This document shows positions 18,032 to 27,660 of a stretch of DNA of 64,000 nt, in pieces (positions within the stretch are counted from its first letter, which is position 1; each line of letters begins with the position of its first letter). Origin of the DNA: Palleronia pelagia (GTDB lineage: Bacteria; Pseudomonadota; Alphaproteobacteria; Rhodobacterales; Rhodobacteraceae); NCBI RefSeq assembly GCF_900110115.1, contig NZ_FOCM01000001.1:124001-188000 (forward strand). Reading direction: 5' to 3'. The notes beneath the pieces are model-generated. The model ran no database searches. It was not told where the DNA came from and saw nothing but the letters and a program-made list of their open reading frames with translations. A program made the position numbers and the translations under genes.

Positions 18032-18319
18032 ATGACACGTCACACAATCACGGCAGTCGTTGCAATCGCGCTCCTGACCGGCTGTGGCACCGTGGGCGGC
18101 GACCGTTCAGTGGTTGAGCGAACGGGCCCGGATGAGCTCCTGAAACTCCGCGCCGGGCCGGGCCTCGGCTTTCGAGTGATCCTCGGTCTGCCGGATGGCA
18201 CGGAGTTGATCCGGCGCGATTGCGTGACAGAGATTGGTCAACTCTGGTGCCGGGTTTCTCTCGCGGATGCCCCCGGGATCACCGGCTTTGTTTCCGCGGA
18301 CTACATCTCCTTGCCGTGA
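18032..18319 (+). CDS. Small SH3-domain lipoprotein
   Basis: A 95-aa protein. Its N terminus is a lipoprotein signal with lipobox LLTGC (Cys near residue 19). The mature part is a bacterial SH3-like domain (LKLRAGPGLGFRVILGLPDG, then LWCRVSL and GFVSADYI). Such domains usually bind cell-wall peptides. ATG 18032 is preferred over an in-frame ATG 24 nt upstream because it directly begins the signal and follows GGGGGA. Envelope location is inferred from the lipobox. Confidence 0.72.
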   Translation: MTRHTITAVVAIALLTGCGTVGGDRSVVERTGPDELLKLRAGPGLGFRVILGLPDGTELIRRDCVTEIGQLWCRVSLADAPGITGFVSADYISLP

Positions 18320-18529
18320 TCAGGTTCACTCAACTGTAAGCGGAAGTATCAAGAGACCAGGTCAATCTCCTGCTGCCCTGCATCCCTGCAGCGCAGGCCC
18401 AGAAGCGCGTCGCCCACAATGAAGCGCTGCGGTTGCTCGATGGACTGGTCCAGCTTTCCGTACTCGTCCGGGACCTGACGGCGCCGCCCGGGAACTCCGC
18501 CGATCGCTACCGCTAAGTCCCCGGCACTG

Positions 18530-19130
18530 GTGGCTTAGGTTCGGGCCGATGTTCGCCTCGGAGATCCGCATGCGTCGTATCGAGGGCATGAAGTCCAGCC
18601 GCTGGCGCTGGCAACCCGACGAGATTTTCGTGAAGATCAACGGCGAGCGGCGCTATCTCTGGCGCGCTGTAGATCACGAGGGCGAGGTGCTGGAAAGCTA
18701 GGTGACGAAGACCAGGGACCGGAAGGCGGCGCTGAAATTCCTTAAGAATGCGATGCGGAAGCATGGTCGCCCTGAGGCGATCGTCACGGACAGGCTACGC
18801 TGATACGGTGCCGCGCTCAAAGAACTCGGGGCTACAGGACGCCAGGAGACTCGACGATGGCTCAACAATCGAGCCGAGAATTTGCACCTGCCGTTCCGAA
18901 GAAGAGAGCGTGCGATGCCCCGGTTCCGACGGATGAGAAATCTTCAGAAATTCGCCGCCGTTCACGCTTCGGTATCGAACCATTTCAACCATGAACGCAG
19001 CCTCTCAAGCCGGCATATTTTCAAGCTAAACCGCACCGCCGCTCTTGCCGAGTGGCGCGATCTCTGTGCGATATAATGGACGGCGCCTCTGTCCTGACAG
19101 TCACCAGTTCGCATTCGTTCGACAGCACCG
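18530..19130 (+). mobile_element. IS6-family transposase remnant (5' truncated, stop codons)
   Basis: Readable transposase pieces include SSRWRWQPDEIFVKINGE, YLWRAVDHEGEVLES, then a TAG, HGRPEAIVTDRLR, then a TGA, and WLNNRAENLHLPFRRRERAM. These match the IS6-type copy at 51290-52083 closely. The N-terminal HTH part is missing and at least two in-frame stops are present. The 3' end (CGCATTCG.TCGACAGCACC) matches the ends of the other copies. It is inactive. Confidence 0.8.
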
Positions 19131-19526
19131 GATTGACCAAGTGAGCGGCGAAAGGGCCGCAATATTGTCGCAAAGAGCATCATTGTTTCTGGAAGCACAA
19201 CAGTGAGCAGCTTCGACAACGACCGTTTTGCGTGATTTGGTGAGACCTGACTAATTGTACAGGTTGTGTGAGGGCAGGAGCGTGGGGCATTCTTGAGCCA
19301 CGATATCCGTCGCATTTGGGTATTCTGTTATCATTTAATGGGCCGGGCCAGAAATGGTCCGGCCTACATCTTTTGCCGGTCTTGCGGGCGCACAGCGCCG
19401 GTTGTCATCGTGGTGGGCCGGCAGGGTAACGAACTCGGTAGGTTGATCTTATGGCAGACGATCCGTCTCCGGCGGGGGAGTTTAGTGATCTAGCAGTAAC
19501 GATTTTCCGCTTGAGCGCGGCTGCTC
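19131..19526. other. No gene seen
   Basis: About 400 bases between two IS remnants, with only short unsupported frames. Confidence 0.4.
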
Positions 19527-19800
19527 TGCCCCCCGAAAACTGGACCGTTCGAAGCTGGAGGTTCCGGCTCAGCTTTCCCGGCTGGGAGAGCAGCGGAGTC
19601 GCATGCAGGCATCAAGGTTCATACAGGCGCAGAAGGCGATCATCCTGAAGCAGGGCGAGGACAGAACGCCCGTGACAGAGTCTGCCGTAAGGCGGGGGGC
19701 AGCAGACGACCCACTTCAGCTGGACGAAACCGTGGTGGCTTGCTGCCGGACGAGATGCGCCGTCTGAAGGCGCTCGAGGACGAGAATGGTCGAGAATTTT
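19527..19800 (+). mobile_element. IS3-family left end with broken orfA
   Basis: A terminal-repeat-like sequence (TGCCCCCCGAAAACTGGACC from 19527) is followed by an OrfA start at 19603. This reads SRFIQAQKAIILKQGEDRTP, then shifts frame at about 19680 (ICRKAG in another frame), and later DEMRRLKALEDEN. This is the HTH protein of an IS3-group element (IS407-like), broken by frameshifts. No orfB follows. Inactive relic. Confidence 0.7.
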
Positions 19801-20249
19801 ATCTTGATCGGCCAACGCGGCGCCGCTAGCGTTGAGGACGTTCGGGGTTGGTTGGGGGATCAATTTTGCTTGCAATTCATTCCGTGAGTTGGGTCCGTTA
19901 TTTTCTTGACAGTCTAATTGCGCACTCAAAGAGGGCGACGCCCAATACATTTCTCAAGGGTTCGGCTAGTCGCTATCCACACGGCGACACCCGCTCTTGT
20001 GCAGAGGTTACCTTTATACCTGTGTTCGAAAAACCCAGCCAAACGCCTTAATAATGCTGAATGTGATGGGTCCGGTCGACGCTGCACGAACCATCGACCT
20101 TCACCACAAGGGATGCGCTACGTCTACTTGATCAGTGAACGTCGCAGCGATGCGGTTCGAAATCACTTCAGTCCATTTCTTTCTATGCGAAACAACTGAA
20201 GGAATTGTGAAACCGACTACTAAATCAATACCGAAGTTAAAGGCTGGCC
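19801..20249. other. Region upstream of the first RTX gene
   Basis: No gene supported. AT-richer than the flanks (around 19830-19930 and 20150-20230), so it probably contains the RTX promoter, but no motif is clear enough to mark. Confidence 0.35.
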
Positions 20250-21584
20250 ATGATTTTCTACTATTTTTCCACCGGGACTGATCCACTGGATTTAGGTGCT
20301 TCGCGTGTAGTCGACTTCACCTCTGACACAGTCGATCTCGACAGCCTCGCGAACACTACACGCATGGCCAGCAGCGAAGTGGAGACGGGACTGTTGAGCG
20401 GTATCGTCGATGCAGTCGCCATGGATGATCTGGAAGACCTGCGTACCTACGTGAGCGGATTTACTCTCGACGGTGCCATTTTCGAATATGACCATGGTTT
20501 ACAAACGCTTGTCGAAGGACCGGGCGGATCGCCGGAGGAGCCGACGCCCCCCGAGCCACCAGCGCTGGTCGAGCTGGAGATACTGGTTACAAGGGAATCG
20601 GGTCTCGTTGATCCGGCCGGGCTGAGCGCGGCACAAGTGGCCGCAGTTGTGAACGATGATTTCTTCGAGGATGCTGGTTTCCGTGTGGCTCTGCGCAGCG
20701 AAGAACTCGAAGCCCATCTTGATAGGTTGGGCATAGCCCAGGAAATGGTTGAGACCTTTACGCAGCGAGGAACGCTCCGAAACGTCGCCAGCCGTCTTGA
20801 GGACGGCTCGCTACAAGCCCTCCTTCTGCCAGCAGATGTAAGTGAGTTCTACGAGGACTCTTTCGAGCTTGGCGGTGCCATCTCGATCGAGTTCCTCTTG
20901 AATGGTCGTGAGATCCGCGCCGGAGGCGAAGATGTCTTACTTCGCGGATTTATTCTGGACGACACAATCATAGGAAGCCCAGGTGCCGACACCATAATCG
21001 GTGAGGCAGGCGATGACCTGATTTTTGGCTGGAACGACAGGGCAACCGAGGCCGACTTACGGGATAACATCTATGGTGGCGACGGTAACGACACCATCGA
21101 GGGCGGTCGGGGCAATGACGAGCTGCGCGGTGATGCAGGCAACGACTCCATCGCCGGTGGCTTCGGCGCGGACACGGTGATCGGTGGGACCGGCGACGAC
21201 ACGCTGACCGGCAGCGCCTTCGGCGACGAGATCTTCGGCGGCGACGGGTTCGACTTCATCAACGGCGGGTTCGGCAGCGACCGGGTCAATGGCGGGGCCG
21301 GCGGCGACAGGTTTTTCCACCTCGGCATCGCGGATCACGGCAGCGACTGGATTCAGGACTATTCCAGCGCCGAGGGCGATGTCTTGGCCTATGGCGGCAT
21401 GGCAAATGCGTCACAATTCCAGCTGAACTTTGCCACCACGCCCACGGCGGGCGCCGATGATGTGCAAGAGGCCTTTGTGATCTTCCGCCCCACCGGACAG
21501 ATACTGTGGGCGCTGGTCGACGGCGCGGGGCAGGATGCGATCAACCTCAGCATCGGCGGGCAGGTGTTCGACCTAACGGCTTGA
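20250..21584 (+). CDS. RTX (hemolysin-type calcium-binding) protein 1
   Basis: A 444-aa acidic protein. The N-terminal part (about 1-235) is unrecognised. From about residue 240 nonapeptide repeats GGxGxDxxx appear (GSPGADTIIGEAGDDLI, GGDGNDTIEGGRGNDEL, GGFGADTVIGG), which bind calcium in beta-roll form. The C-terminal 100 residues (HGSDWIQDY through ILWALVDG to VFDLTA) are nearly identical to the tail of the next gene, and probably serve as the type I secretion signal. No signal peptide and no secretion genes are nearby. Secreted location is inferred from the RTX class. Confidence 0.82.
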   Translation: MIFYYFSTGTDPLDLGASRVVDFTSDTVDLDSLANTTRMASSEVETGLLSGIVDAVAMDDLEDLRTYVSGFTLDGAIFEYDHGLQTLVEGPGGSPEEPTPPEPPALVELEILVTRESGLVDPAGLSAAQVAAVVNDDFFEDAGFRVALRSEELEAHLDRLGIAQEMVETFTQRGTLRNVASRLEDGSLQALLLPADVSEFYEDSFELGGAISIEFLLNGREIRAGGEDVLLRGFILDDTIIGSPGADTIIGEAGDDLIFGWNDRATEADLRDNIYGGDGNDTIEGGRGNDELRGDAGNDSIAGGFGADTVIGGTGDDTLTGSAFGDEIFGGDGFDFINGGFGSDRVNGGAGGDRFFHLGIADHGSDWIQDYSSAEGDVLAYGGMANASQFQLNFATTPTAGADDVQEAFVIFRPTGQILWALVDGAGQDAINLSIGGQVFDLTA

Positions 21585-21830
21585 AGCTACTCGGCTCGTA
21601 TGGCTCCTTATGGGAAGACCACTTTTGGGAGTGCAGGTATTCCAAGGTGGGTAGCAGTGCAGTTGGAGTGGAGTCTTACCCCAAACTGACGGAAGCGGCG
21701 GGCTCAGGCCGAGAGAGCTAGCTGACTTTACGATGTGGTGTCTGAAGGAGAACATATCAAAAAGACAACGCTGATGTGACATAACGAGATCTCTCGGCTA
21801 GCCTTTCTTGATAGGGCCTTTGAGTGGGGG

Positions 21831-23831
21831 ATGATCATGCGGGTCACTTCGAACGATATCGAGGTGGTGTTCCTTGGCCTTCGGGGTTCAGGCACCTTCG
21901 AACTGTACGGAGCTACAGGCACTGGCGAACTGGTCCCACTTTTCCGTCCAGATTCGCAGATCTCAGGCGGCGACCAGACGCTCGGGTCGATGGGCATTGC
22001 TCAAGTCAACCTTGCCGATGTGCAGGGCGATCTGTGGTTTACCTCGCTGGAAACCGTATACTCGGAAGCGGGCGGAAATCGGGCGCAGGGCCTGAACGTT
22101 GTTGTGCATCGGATAACGCACGAGGGCATCCTCGATAGCGGAATAGCCCGCTTCGAGAATGCCCAAGCTACTGGGTACCAGTGGAGTAGCTTCTGGCCGA
22201 GTGCGATAGATTGGCAAGGGAATTACACCTTGCCGATCCTAGATGGTGATCTCGGCGGTCGGCTGGGTGTGGTGAATGGCGATGTCTACACCGTATCGCT
22301 GAGCGGGGAGATCACACAGCTCAGCAATCTGTTTCGCGACGGGGGCCACCCGGATGCTGCCCTCGCGGGGCTGGGGGACACATTATACTACATCGCGGAT
22401 CAGCAATCGCCTCTAGGCAGCGACGAGCTGTGGCGCCGCAATGCAGACGGCACAAACGACTTCGTCTTTGTGGATCCCCTTGGCGATGTGAGAGACTTGG
22501 ACAGCTTTGGCGGTGCGGTCTGGTTCACGGTGGACTACGGCGCCACGAGCGGGGTGAGCGATCCTGGCTTTTACCGTATCGGCAGCGACGGGGTGGTGCA
22601 GGCAGTCGATCTGTCGGACGCTGGCAGCCTGTTCCGCCTCGGGTTGATCTTGAAGGAGCAAGACGGCCGCCTTCTTCTCTACAGCACTTACGGCGACCTT
22701 TTCGAAGTGGCACCTGACGGCGGCTTGACCCAGCTCTTGCAGGAGGGCGAGTTGGGGATCATTCGCGATGTCGTCCTTTTTGCAAACCGGATTTATCTTG
22801 CGGCCGATGGACCTGGCGGCAGCCAGCAGCTGTATAGGCTCAGCGATAATGGTACGGTGAACACGGTGCCCGGCATCGGCAGCCTATCAGGGGACTTCGG
22901 AGTAGGGGTTTTCGCCGCGACGGAGGAGCGGCTTTACATGCGCGGCAACGCCGTCATCGACGACGGCTTCGGCGGCGTCGAAATGATCGGCGGGAACCTC
23001 TGGGTTATGGATGCCGACGAGACTCTGACGCGCCTGACCGGCGAGCAGTCAGCAAATCCGGATATGCGCGGGGTCGGAGCGCTCTTTTCTCATGAGATTG
23101 ATGTACCTGAAGGGTTGTTCGGTACCGTCGAAGACGACAGGCTTGTCGACGGTGAGGGCAGCAGCCTTCTCGAAGGCTACGCAGGCAATGACCTTCTGAT
23201 CGGAAATGCCGGGAACGACACTTTGCGCGGAGGTGACGGTCTGGACACCCTTGTCGGCGGCGACGGCGACGACCTGATCGAGGGGGGCGAAACGGGGGCT
23301 GATCTCCGGGACAACATCTATGGAGGCGACGGCGACGACACGATCGACGGCGGCCACGGCAATGACGAGCTGCGCGGAGACGCGGGCAACGACTCCATAG
23401 CCGGTGGCTTCGGGGCCGACACGGTAATCGGCGGCGCGGGCGATGACACACTGACAGGCTCGGCCTTCGGCGACCTGATCTTCGGCGGCGACGGGCTCGA
23501 CTTCGTCAATGGCGGTTTCGGCAGCGACAGGGTCAACGGCGGGGCGGGCGGCGACCGATTCTTTCACGTCGGGATTGCGGATCACGGGTCGGACTGGATC
23601 CAGGACTACAACGCGGCCGAGGGCGATGTGCTTGTATACGGCGGCAGCGCCACGCGCGATGAGTTCCAGATGAACGTCACCACCACGCCCACGGCAGGCG
23701 CAGACGACGTCCAAGAGGCCTTCGTCATCTACCGTCCCACGGGCCAGATCCTCTGGGCGCTGGTGGATGGCGACGGGCAGGACGCCATCAATCTGAGCTT
23801 CGGAGGGCAGGTGTTCGACCTGACGGCGTAA
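21831..23831 (+). CDS. RTX (hemolysin-type calcium-binding) protein 2
   Basis: A 666-aa paralogue of the preceding RTX protein at the C terminus only. Residues about 1-430 look like a beta-propeller built from short repeats (SDELWRRNADGTNDFV, PGFYRIGSDGVVQAV, QQLYRLSDNGTVNTV). Residues about 445-575 hold RTX nonapeptides (GGDGLDTLVGGDGDDLIEGG). The tail from HGSDWIQDYNAAEGD to VFDLTA is a near copy of RTX protein 1. Probably exported by a type I system encoded elsewhere. The start could also be ATG 21837, two codons in; GTGGGGG lies just upstream. Confidence 0.82.
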   Translation: MIMRVTSNDIEVVFLGLRGSGTFELYGATGTGELVPLFRPDSQISGGDQTLGSMGIAQVNLADVQGDLWFTSLETVYSEAGGNRAQGLNVVVHRITHEGILDSGIARFENAQATGYQWSSFWPSAIDWQGNYTLPILDGDLGGRLGVVNGDVYTVSLSGEITQLSNLFRDGGHPDAALAGLGDTLYYIADQQSPLGSDELWRRNADGTNDFVFVDPLGDVRDLDSFGGAVWFTVDYGATSGVSDPGFYRIGSDGVVQAVDLSDAGSLFRLGLILKEQDGRLLLYSTYGDLFEVAPDGGLTQLLQEGELGIIRDVVLFANRIYLAADGPGGSQQLYRLSDNGTVNTVPGIGSLSGDFGVGVFAATEERLYMRGNAVIDDGFGGVEMIGGNLWVMDADETLTRLTGEQSANPDMRGVGALFSHEIDVPEGLFGTVEDDRLVDGEGSSLLEGYAGNDLLIGNAGNDTLRGGDGLDTLVGGDGDDLIEGGETGADLRDNIYGGDGDDTIDGGHGNDELRGDAGNDSIAGGFGADTVIGGAGDDTLTGSAFGDLIFGGDGLDFVNGGFGSDRVNGGAGGDRFFHVGIADHGSDWIQDYNAAEGDVLVYGGSATRDEFQMNVTTTPTAGADDVQEAFVIYRPTGQILWALVDGDGQDAINLSFGGQVFDLTA

Positions 23832-24094
23832 AAGAAGGACCACCAAGTTGGACTGCATGGAGACTGGAATCGCGCTAGATGAAATTGTGAAGGGTCAACG
23901 CTGTACAGGGGAGAGAAGGTTCGACGTCAGGCCCATCCCCTCCGCCATTTCACTTTTTGATTGAGTTCCTCCGAGCCACCCTAAGCGGCCTTTTCAATCC
24001 AATCTGTGACTTGGAGGGGCGGCCAAGCTGTACTGGATTTCTTTCGCTTTACCTGCACTCGTTCGTTGCGTGGTATGGATAGTGGTTCGATTGG
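23832..24094. other. No gene seen
   Basis: Gap between the RTX gene and the integrase pseudogene. No tRNA-like attachment site was recognised here. Confidence 0.4.
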
Positions 24095-25267
24095 ATGGCG
24101 CTGGGCGGCAAGCTGATCAAGAAGCTCGTGGCGAATCTCGGCCCCGGCCGGCATGGGGATGGCAACGGTCTCTACTTAGTCGTCGATCCCTCCGGCGCGC
24201 GTCGCTGGATCGCGCGAGTGACAATAAAGGGGCAGCGTAACTCTAGGGGCAAGCCGCTTCGGACGGATTTCTGCCTTGGCAGCGCAGAACTCGTGACGCT
24301 GCCGCAGGCACGCGATCGAGCATTGGAGTACCGCAGGATGGCGCGCGCCGGGCTCAATCCCCGCTTCATTTCGACACGCGAAGTGCCATCCTTCGAAAAG
24401 ATCGCGGCTCAAGTGCATATCGAGCGTCTGCCGACCTTCAAAAATGCCAAGCACGGCCAGTAGTGGATCAACACGCTGCACGACTATGCTTTTCCAAAAA
24501 TCGGCCGTATGCCGGTCGATAGCATCGGTCAGCCGGAGGTGCTGATATGCCTCTCGCCGATCTGGACAGAGAAGCATGAGACCGCCCGGCGTCTTGCTCA
24601 ACGGATCAAGATCGTGCTCGACGTCGCCCGCTCAAAAGGGTTCCGCGATGGCGAGAATCGGGTCACGGCGATCAAAGACGCGGCCATCCTGCCGAAGGTC
24701 CGAGCGAAGCCCCAGCATCACGGCGCGATGCGCTGGCAGGACCTGCCGGCCTTCTATGCTTTGCTGAAAGACCGTAGGGCAATGGCAGCGCGAGCGCTGT
24801 TGTTCACCTGCCTGACCGCAGCGCGCACCAACGAGGTTCTTCGCATGCGCTGGGAGGAGATCGATGTGGCCGGGCGGCTCTGGACCTGCCCGGCCGAGCG
24901 AATGAAGGCCGGCGAGGCCCATCGCGTTCCGCTGACGCCGCAAATGCTTGCGATCCTGGACGAGCAGTGGGCGCCCGGGGCGGAGGTCGTCTTTGAGGGC
25001 CAGCAACGCCACCGACCGATGTCGAATATGTCGATGCTGATGCTTCTGCGCCGGATGGGGATCGAGGGTGTGACGATCCACGGCTTCCGATCGGCTTTCC
25101 GCGATTGGGCGGCGGAAGCCGCGGGCGCGCCCCGTGAGGTAGCAGAGATGTGCCTCGCGCACCGGGTCGGCACGGCCGTAGAACGGGCGTATGCCCGGTC
25201 GGACCTGCTGGAGAAGCGGCGCGATTTGATGGCGTCCTGGACCAAATACGTATGCGAGGTTGAATAA
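24095..25267 (+). pseudogene. Tyrosine recombinase/integrase interrupted by an amber codon
   Basis: One continuous frame apart from a single TAG at 24461-24463. The N-terminal arm-binding domain (GDGNGLYLVVDPSGARRWI, typical of P4-type integrases) runs to KHGQ. After the TAG, WINTLHDYAFPKIGRMPVDSI continues the core-binding region and then the catalytic domain. Catalytic residues include the Arg in LTAARTNEVLRMRW, HGFRSAFRDWA and the late VERAYARSDLL tyrosine. The full length of 390 codons is normal. Inactive unless the stop is suppressed. It marks a former integrative element. Confidence 0.85.
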
Positions 25268-25888
25268 ATGTTCGCGCCTTGCGGCTATGAATCACTGCAT
25301 GTCCTTTGGAATGATTTCGTAAGGCGTCATGCCGAATCTCTCTGCGCGATAGCTCGGACGAAATACATCGCGACTGAACCTACATCAGATCGCTATCCTT
25401 GGCCGGACTTCGAAGCGTTTGGGTCCCCAGCGGATTTCGTCGAACAGGCGTTCATCGAAACATTCGACGTCCAAGCTATCACATTGGTTACGGCGCATAT
25501 GGCGATAGGGCGTTATGCGACGATAGATCCAAACAGCCAGTTCCGGCTTCTGGAACGCCTTTCGGTCTTTGAGGCAACCACTCATGTCTGCGAGCACGAT
25601 CCCGAAGCCACCATCGCCGCGTTGCGCGACGAACGATCTTTGACCCGCGAACAGCGCAAAGCCTGGTCGGAAAACATGGGTCACGAGGGCGAAACAATAA
25701 CCGACAGGCACTACGCCAAGATACCGGGAGAGAGTCGGGCCGAGCTGCTTGAGGAGATTGGAACGGACGATCAGGCGAAGTCGAGATTTGGCCCAGATTT
25801 ACGACGCCGCCTTGAAGAAATTCGTAATGAATTGGATGCATGTCTAAAGGCGTCCTCGCCCGACGAAGCTTCCGCATCGATTTCTTGA
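25268..25888 (+). CDS. Unknown protein with integrase C-terminus-like motif
   Basis: A 206-aa protein starting at ATG 25268 directly after the integrase stop codon. The first 110 residues are unrecognised. REQRKAWSENMGHEGETITDRHYAKI (about 137-162, quoted in part) resembles the last catalytic segment of tyrosine recombinases, with the GHE histidine and a Tyr in HYAKI. A charged helix follows to the end. It may be a degenerate recombinase or an accessory protein of the same element. Only this short similarity supports the call. Confidence 0.45.
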   Translation: MFAPCGYESLHVLWNDFVRRHAESLCAIARTKYIATEPTSDRYPWPDFEAFGSPADFVEQAFIETFDVQAITLVTAHMAIGRYATIDPNSQFRLLERLSVFEATTHVCEHDPEATIAALRDERSLTREQRKAWSENMGHEGETITDRHYAKIPGESRAELLEEIGTDDQAKSRFGPDLRRRLEEIRNELDACLKASSPDEASASIS

Positions 25889-25990
25889 GGAATTTTTGGA
25901 GACGCCTTCCGGTCCCGCGTTTTTGTGGCAAAGCTATTGAGCTGAGACCCGGCTCTCCTCCGGATTTCCGGAGCGTCCGCAGGTTGATGC

Positions 25991-26202
25991 TCTGCTCCCC
26001 AACCTTGGACCGCCGGGAGCTGGAATTTCCCGGCTGTTTCACGGTGACGGGCTGGTTGCGCCATCGGGATAATGCACGGCAATCGGGACGTTATATCCGA
26101 TCGCGGTGTGAGGTCGGTTTTCGTTGTAGTGTCTACGCCAGTCTTCCTCCATCTGGCTCGAAAGCCTACTTCAAGAAGGACCAATTTTCTTGGGGGCAGA
26201 CC
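25991..26202 (-). mobile_element. IS3-family internally deleted remnant (MITE-like)
   Basis: Related terminal sequences point inward from both ends: CTCCCCAACCTTGGACCG near 25994 on the plus strand, and TGCCCCCAAGAAAATTGGTCC from 26198 on the minus strand. Between them only the OrfB C terminus survives on the minus strand (EEDWRRHYNENRPHTAIGY to the stop at 26039). It belongs to the same IS group as the remnant at 19527. All of orfA and most of orfB are deleted. Confidence 0.6.
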
Positions 26203-26293
26203 AGCAGTCCTCATCCGGCTCATGGTTTATTGGTTCGCGTCTAGTCGCGTGTTGGATAACTCAGGCTCTCCGGAGTGATTGGATTCATCCTGA

Positions 26294-27115
26294 TCACTTG
26301 GAGAAATCCCTTAGAAAAGCCATGGACGCGGAGATCGATGTGTGCGGGTTTTCGCGGTAGCGCGCGTCCCGTGCGGTTGCCTCGAACGAGAAGGGCCCGC
26401 GATATCCTTTGGTGATCAGATGGCTGATCTGCCGGGCGGCACCGGTCCGATCATTCTCGTCGATCAGGACCCGCTTTGCATCGTCGGCTTCGGTCAGGGG
26501 GCCGCGCCCGTCAGGCAGACCCGAAATGTGAACATGACGGAGGTGTTCGACCAGTATTTCGCCGTCGCCCGACAGGCTGTGCTGGAACGTATCGTGGAGG
26601 ATACCCACTCGATCGCTCGCATCGAGCTGGGAGATGCAGTCCGCAACCTCACTGTGAAACCGGATCGAGCTGCCCGGAAAGCCGATCGGCTCGATGAGTA
26701 GCGAAATGTCGTGATCATCGGTCATGGACAGGATCTGGGAAACAATATCCTGATGCCGGGCAGGGGAGCCAAACATGCTGGGTCCCTTGCCATCGACACG
26801 CGGGATCAGGCTGATCGTTTCCGCGCCGGCCTCGGAGGCCGAGCGGAGAAGCGACTTGGTCAGCGCGCGGCGTTCCTCCGTCCAATCTTTGAAAGGGAAC
26901 ACCTCGCTGATCCCGACAAGGCGCAAGCCCCGCTCCCGTATGCGGTCCCCCGCCTCGGCCGCGGGAAGACCGTCGAACAGGGGGCGGCCGAGATCAATCC
27001 GGGCTTCGACGCCGACACAGCCGAGGTCGGCCGCGAGGTCGAGAAAGGCCAGGAACGGTGTTTCCGGCAACGTCTTCTGGTTCAGCGCGAACTGGATCAA
27101 TTCGGCGTCAGGCAT
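26294..27115 (-). CDS. Sugar phosphate isomerase/epimerase, IolI-like
   Basis: A 273-aa TIM-barrel protein of the AP-endonuclease-2 superfamily. Metal-site segments are LLIEPIGFPG (Glu), GILHDTFQHSLSG (Asp/His), VHISGLPDG (His) and FSFEATA (Glu), an order matching inosose isomerase IolI. The start overlaps the 3' end of the iolB remnant by 8 nt. Inositol catabolism is suggested by that neighbour, but the superfamily also includes hydroxypyruvate isomerase and tagatose epimerases, so the exact reaction is uncertain. The gene looks intact. Confidence 0.7.
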   Translation of the reverse strand: MPDAELIQFALNQKTLPETPFLAFLDLAADLGCVGVEARIDLGRPLFDGLPAAEAGDRIRERGLRLVGISEVFPFKDWTEERRALTKSLLRSASEAGAETISLIPRVDGKGPSMFGSPARHQDIVSQILSMTDDHDISLLIEPIGFPGSSIRFHSEVADCISQLDASDRVGILHDTFQHSLSGDGEILVEHLRHVHISGLPDGRGPLTEADDAKRVLIDENDRTGAARQISHLITKGYRGPFSFEATARDARYRENPHTSISASMAFLRDFSK

Positions 27116-27618
27116 CGCGCTGCATGATCCATTCGACCTCGGGCGCAGGAACGAAGCGCCACTTACGCAGCGGGCCCGCCATGACGTTCAGGTAGTACAT
27201 CTCGAACCCGTAGGGAGCGCCACAGGGGTGATGGCCGCGCGGGACTAGGACGACGTCGCCATCCGATACCGCCATGGTTTCGTCCAGCTGTCCGTCATCC
27301 GTGTAAACCCTTTGAACACCGAAACCCGCGGCAGGGTTCAGGCGATGATAATACGTCTCTTCCAGGTAGGTGATACGCGGGAAATCGTCCGTCATGGCGG
27401 TGCGACGGATAGGAGGACCAGTGACCGGCCGGGGTGAACACCTCGGTGACGAGAAGCGAGTCGCAGTAATCCTCGTTCTCCATGGCGATATTGTTGATCT
27501 GCCGGGTGTTGGTGCCCTTTCCCCGCTCGGTCAACGTGATGCCTTCGGGCCCGATCCGACGCGGTGCGTGTCCGCCAAGGCCCGGCTGGCGATTTGGCTC
27601 GCAAATCTGTCTCTCCAT
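27108..27618 (-). pseudogene. iolB: 5-deoxy-glucuronate isomerase, truncated and frameshifted
   Basis: The C-terminal 165 or so codons of IolB. The upstream frame reads RGKGTNTRQINNIAMENED and GHWSSYPSHRHD. A 2-nt loss near 27385 then shifts the frame, and similarity resumes with TDDFPRITYLEETYYHR, GFGVQRVYTDDG and HHPCGAPYGFEMYYLNVMAG. The N-terminal cupin half (about 110 residues) is absent; the GntR gene lies upstream instead. Two lesions make this a clear pseudogene of the inositol pathway enzyme that isomerises 5-deoxy-glucuronate. Confidence 0.85.
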
Positions 27619-27660
27619 GACGGGATCGTTCCATCCCCTTGGTAGATCACTTCAGTGGAG

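Noticed and set aside
20250-23831. CRISPR array, because of regular short repeats
   Set aside because: The periodicity is 27 nt, in frame, and encodes calcium-binding nonapeptides; there are no identical repeats with unique spacers.
23005-23858. Long minus-strand frames within the RTX repeats
   Set aside because: Artefacts of the GGCGACGGC-type repeat DNA read in reverse.
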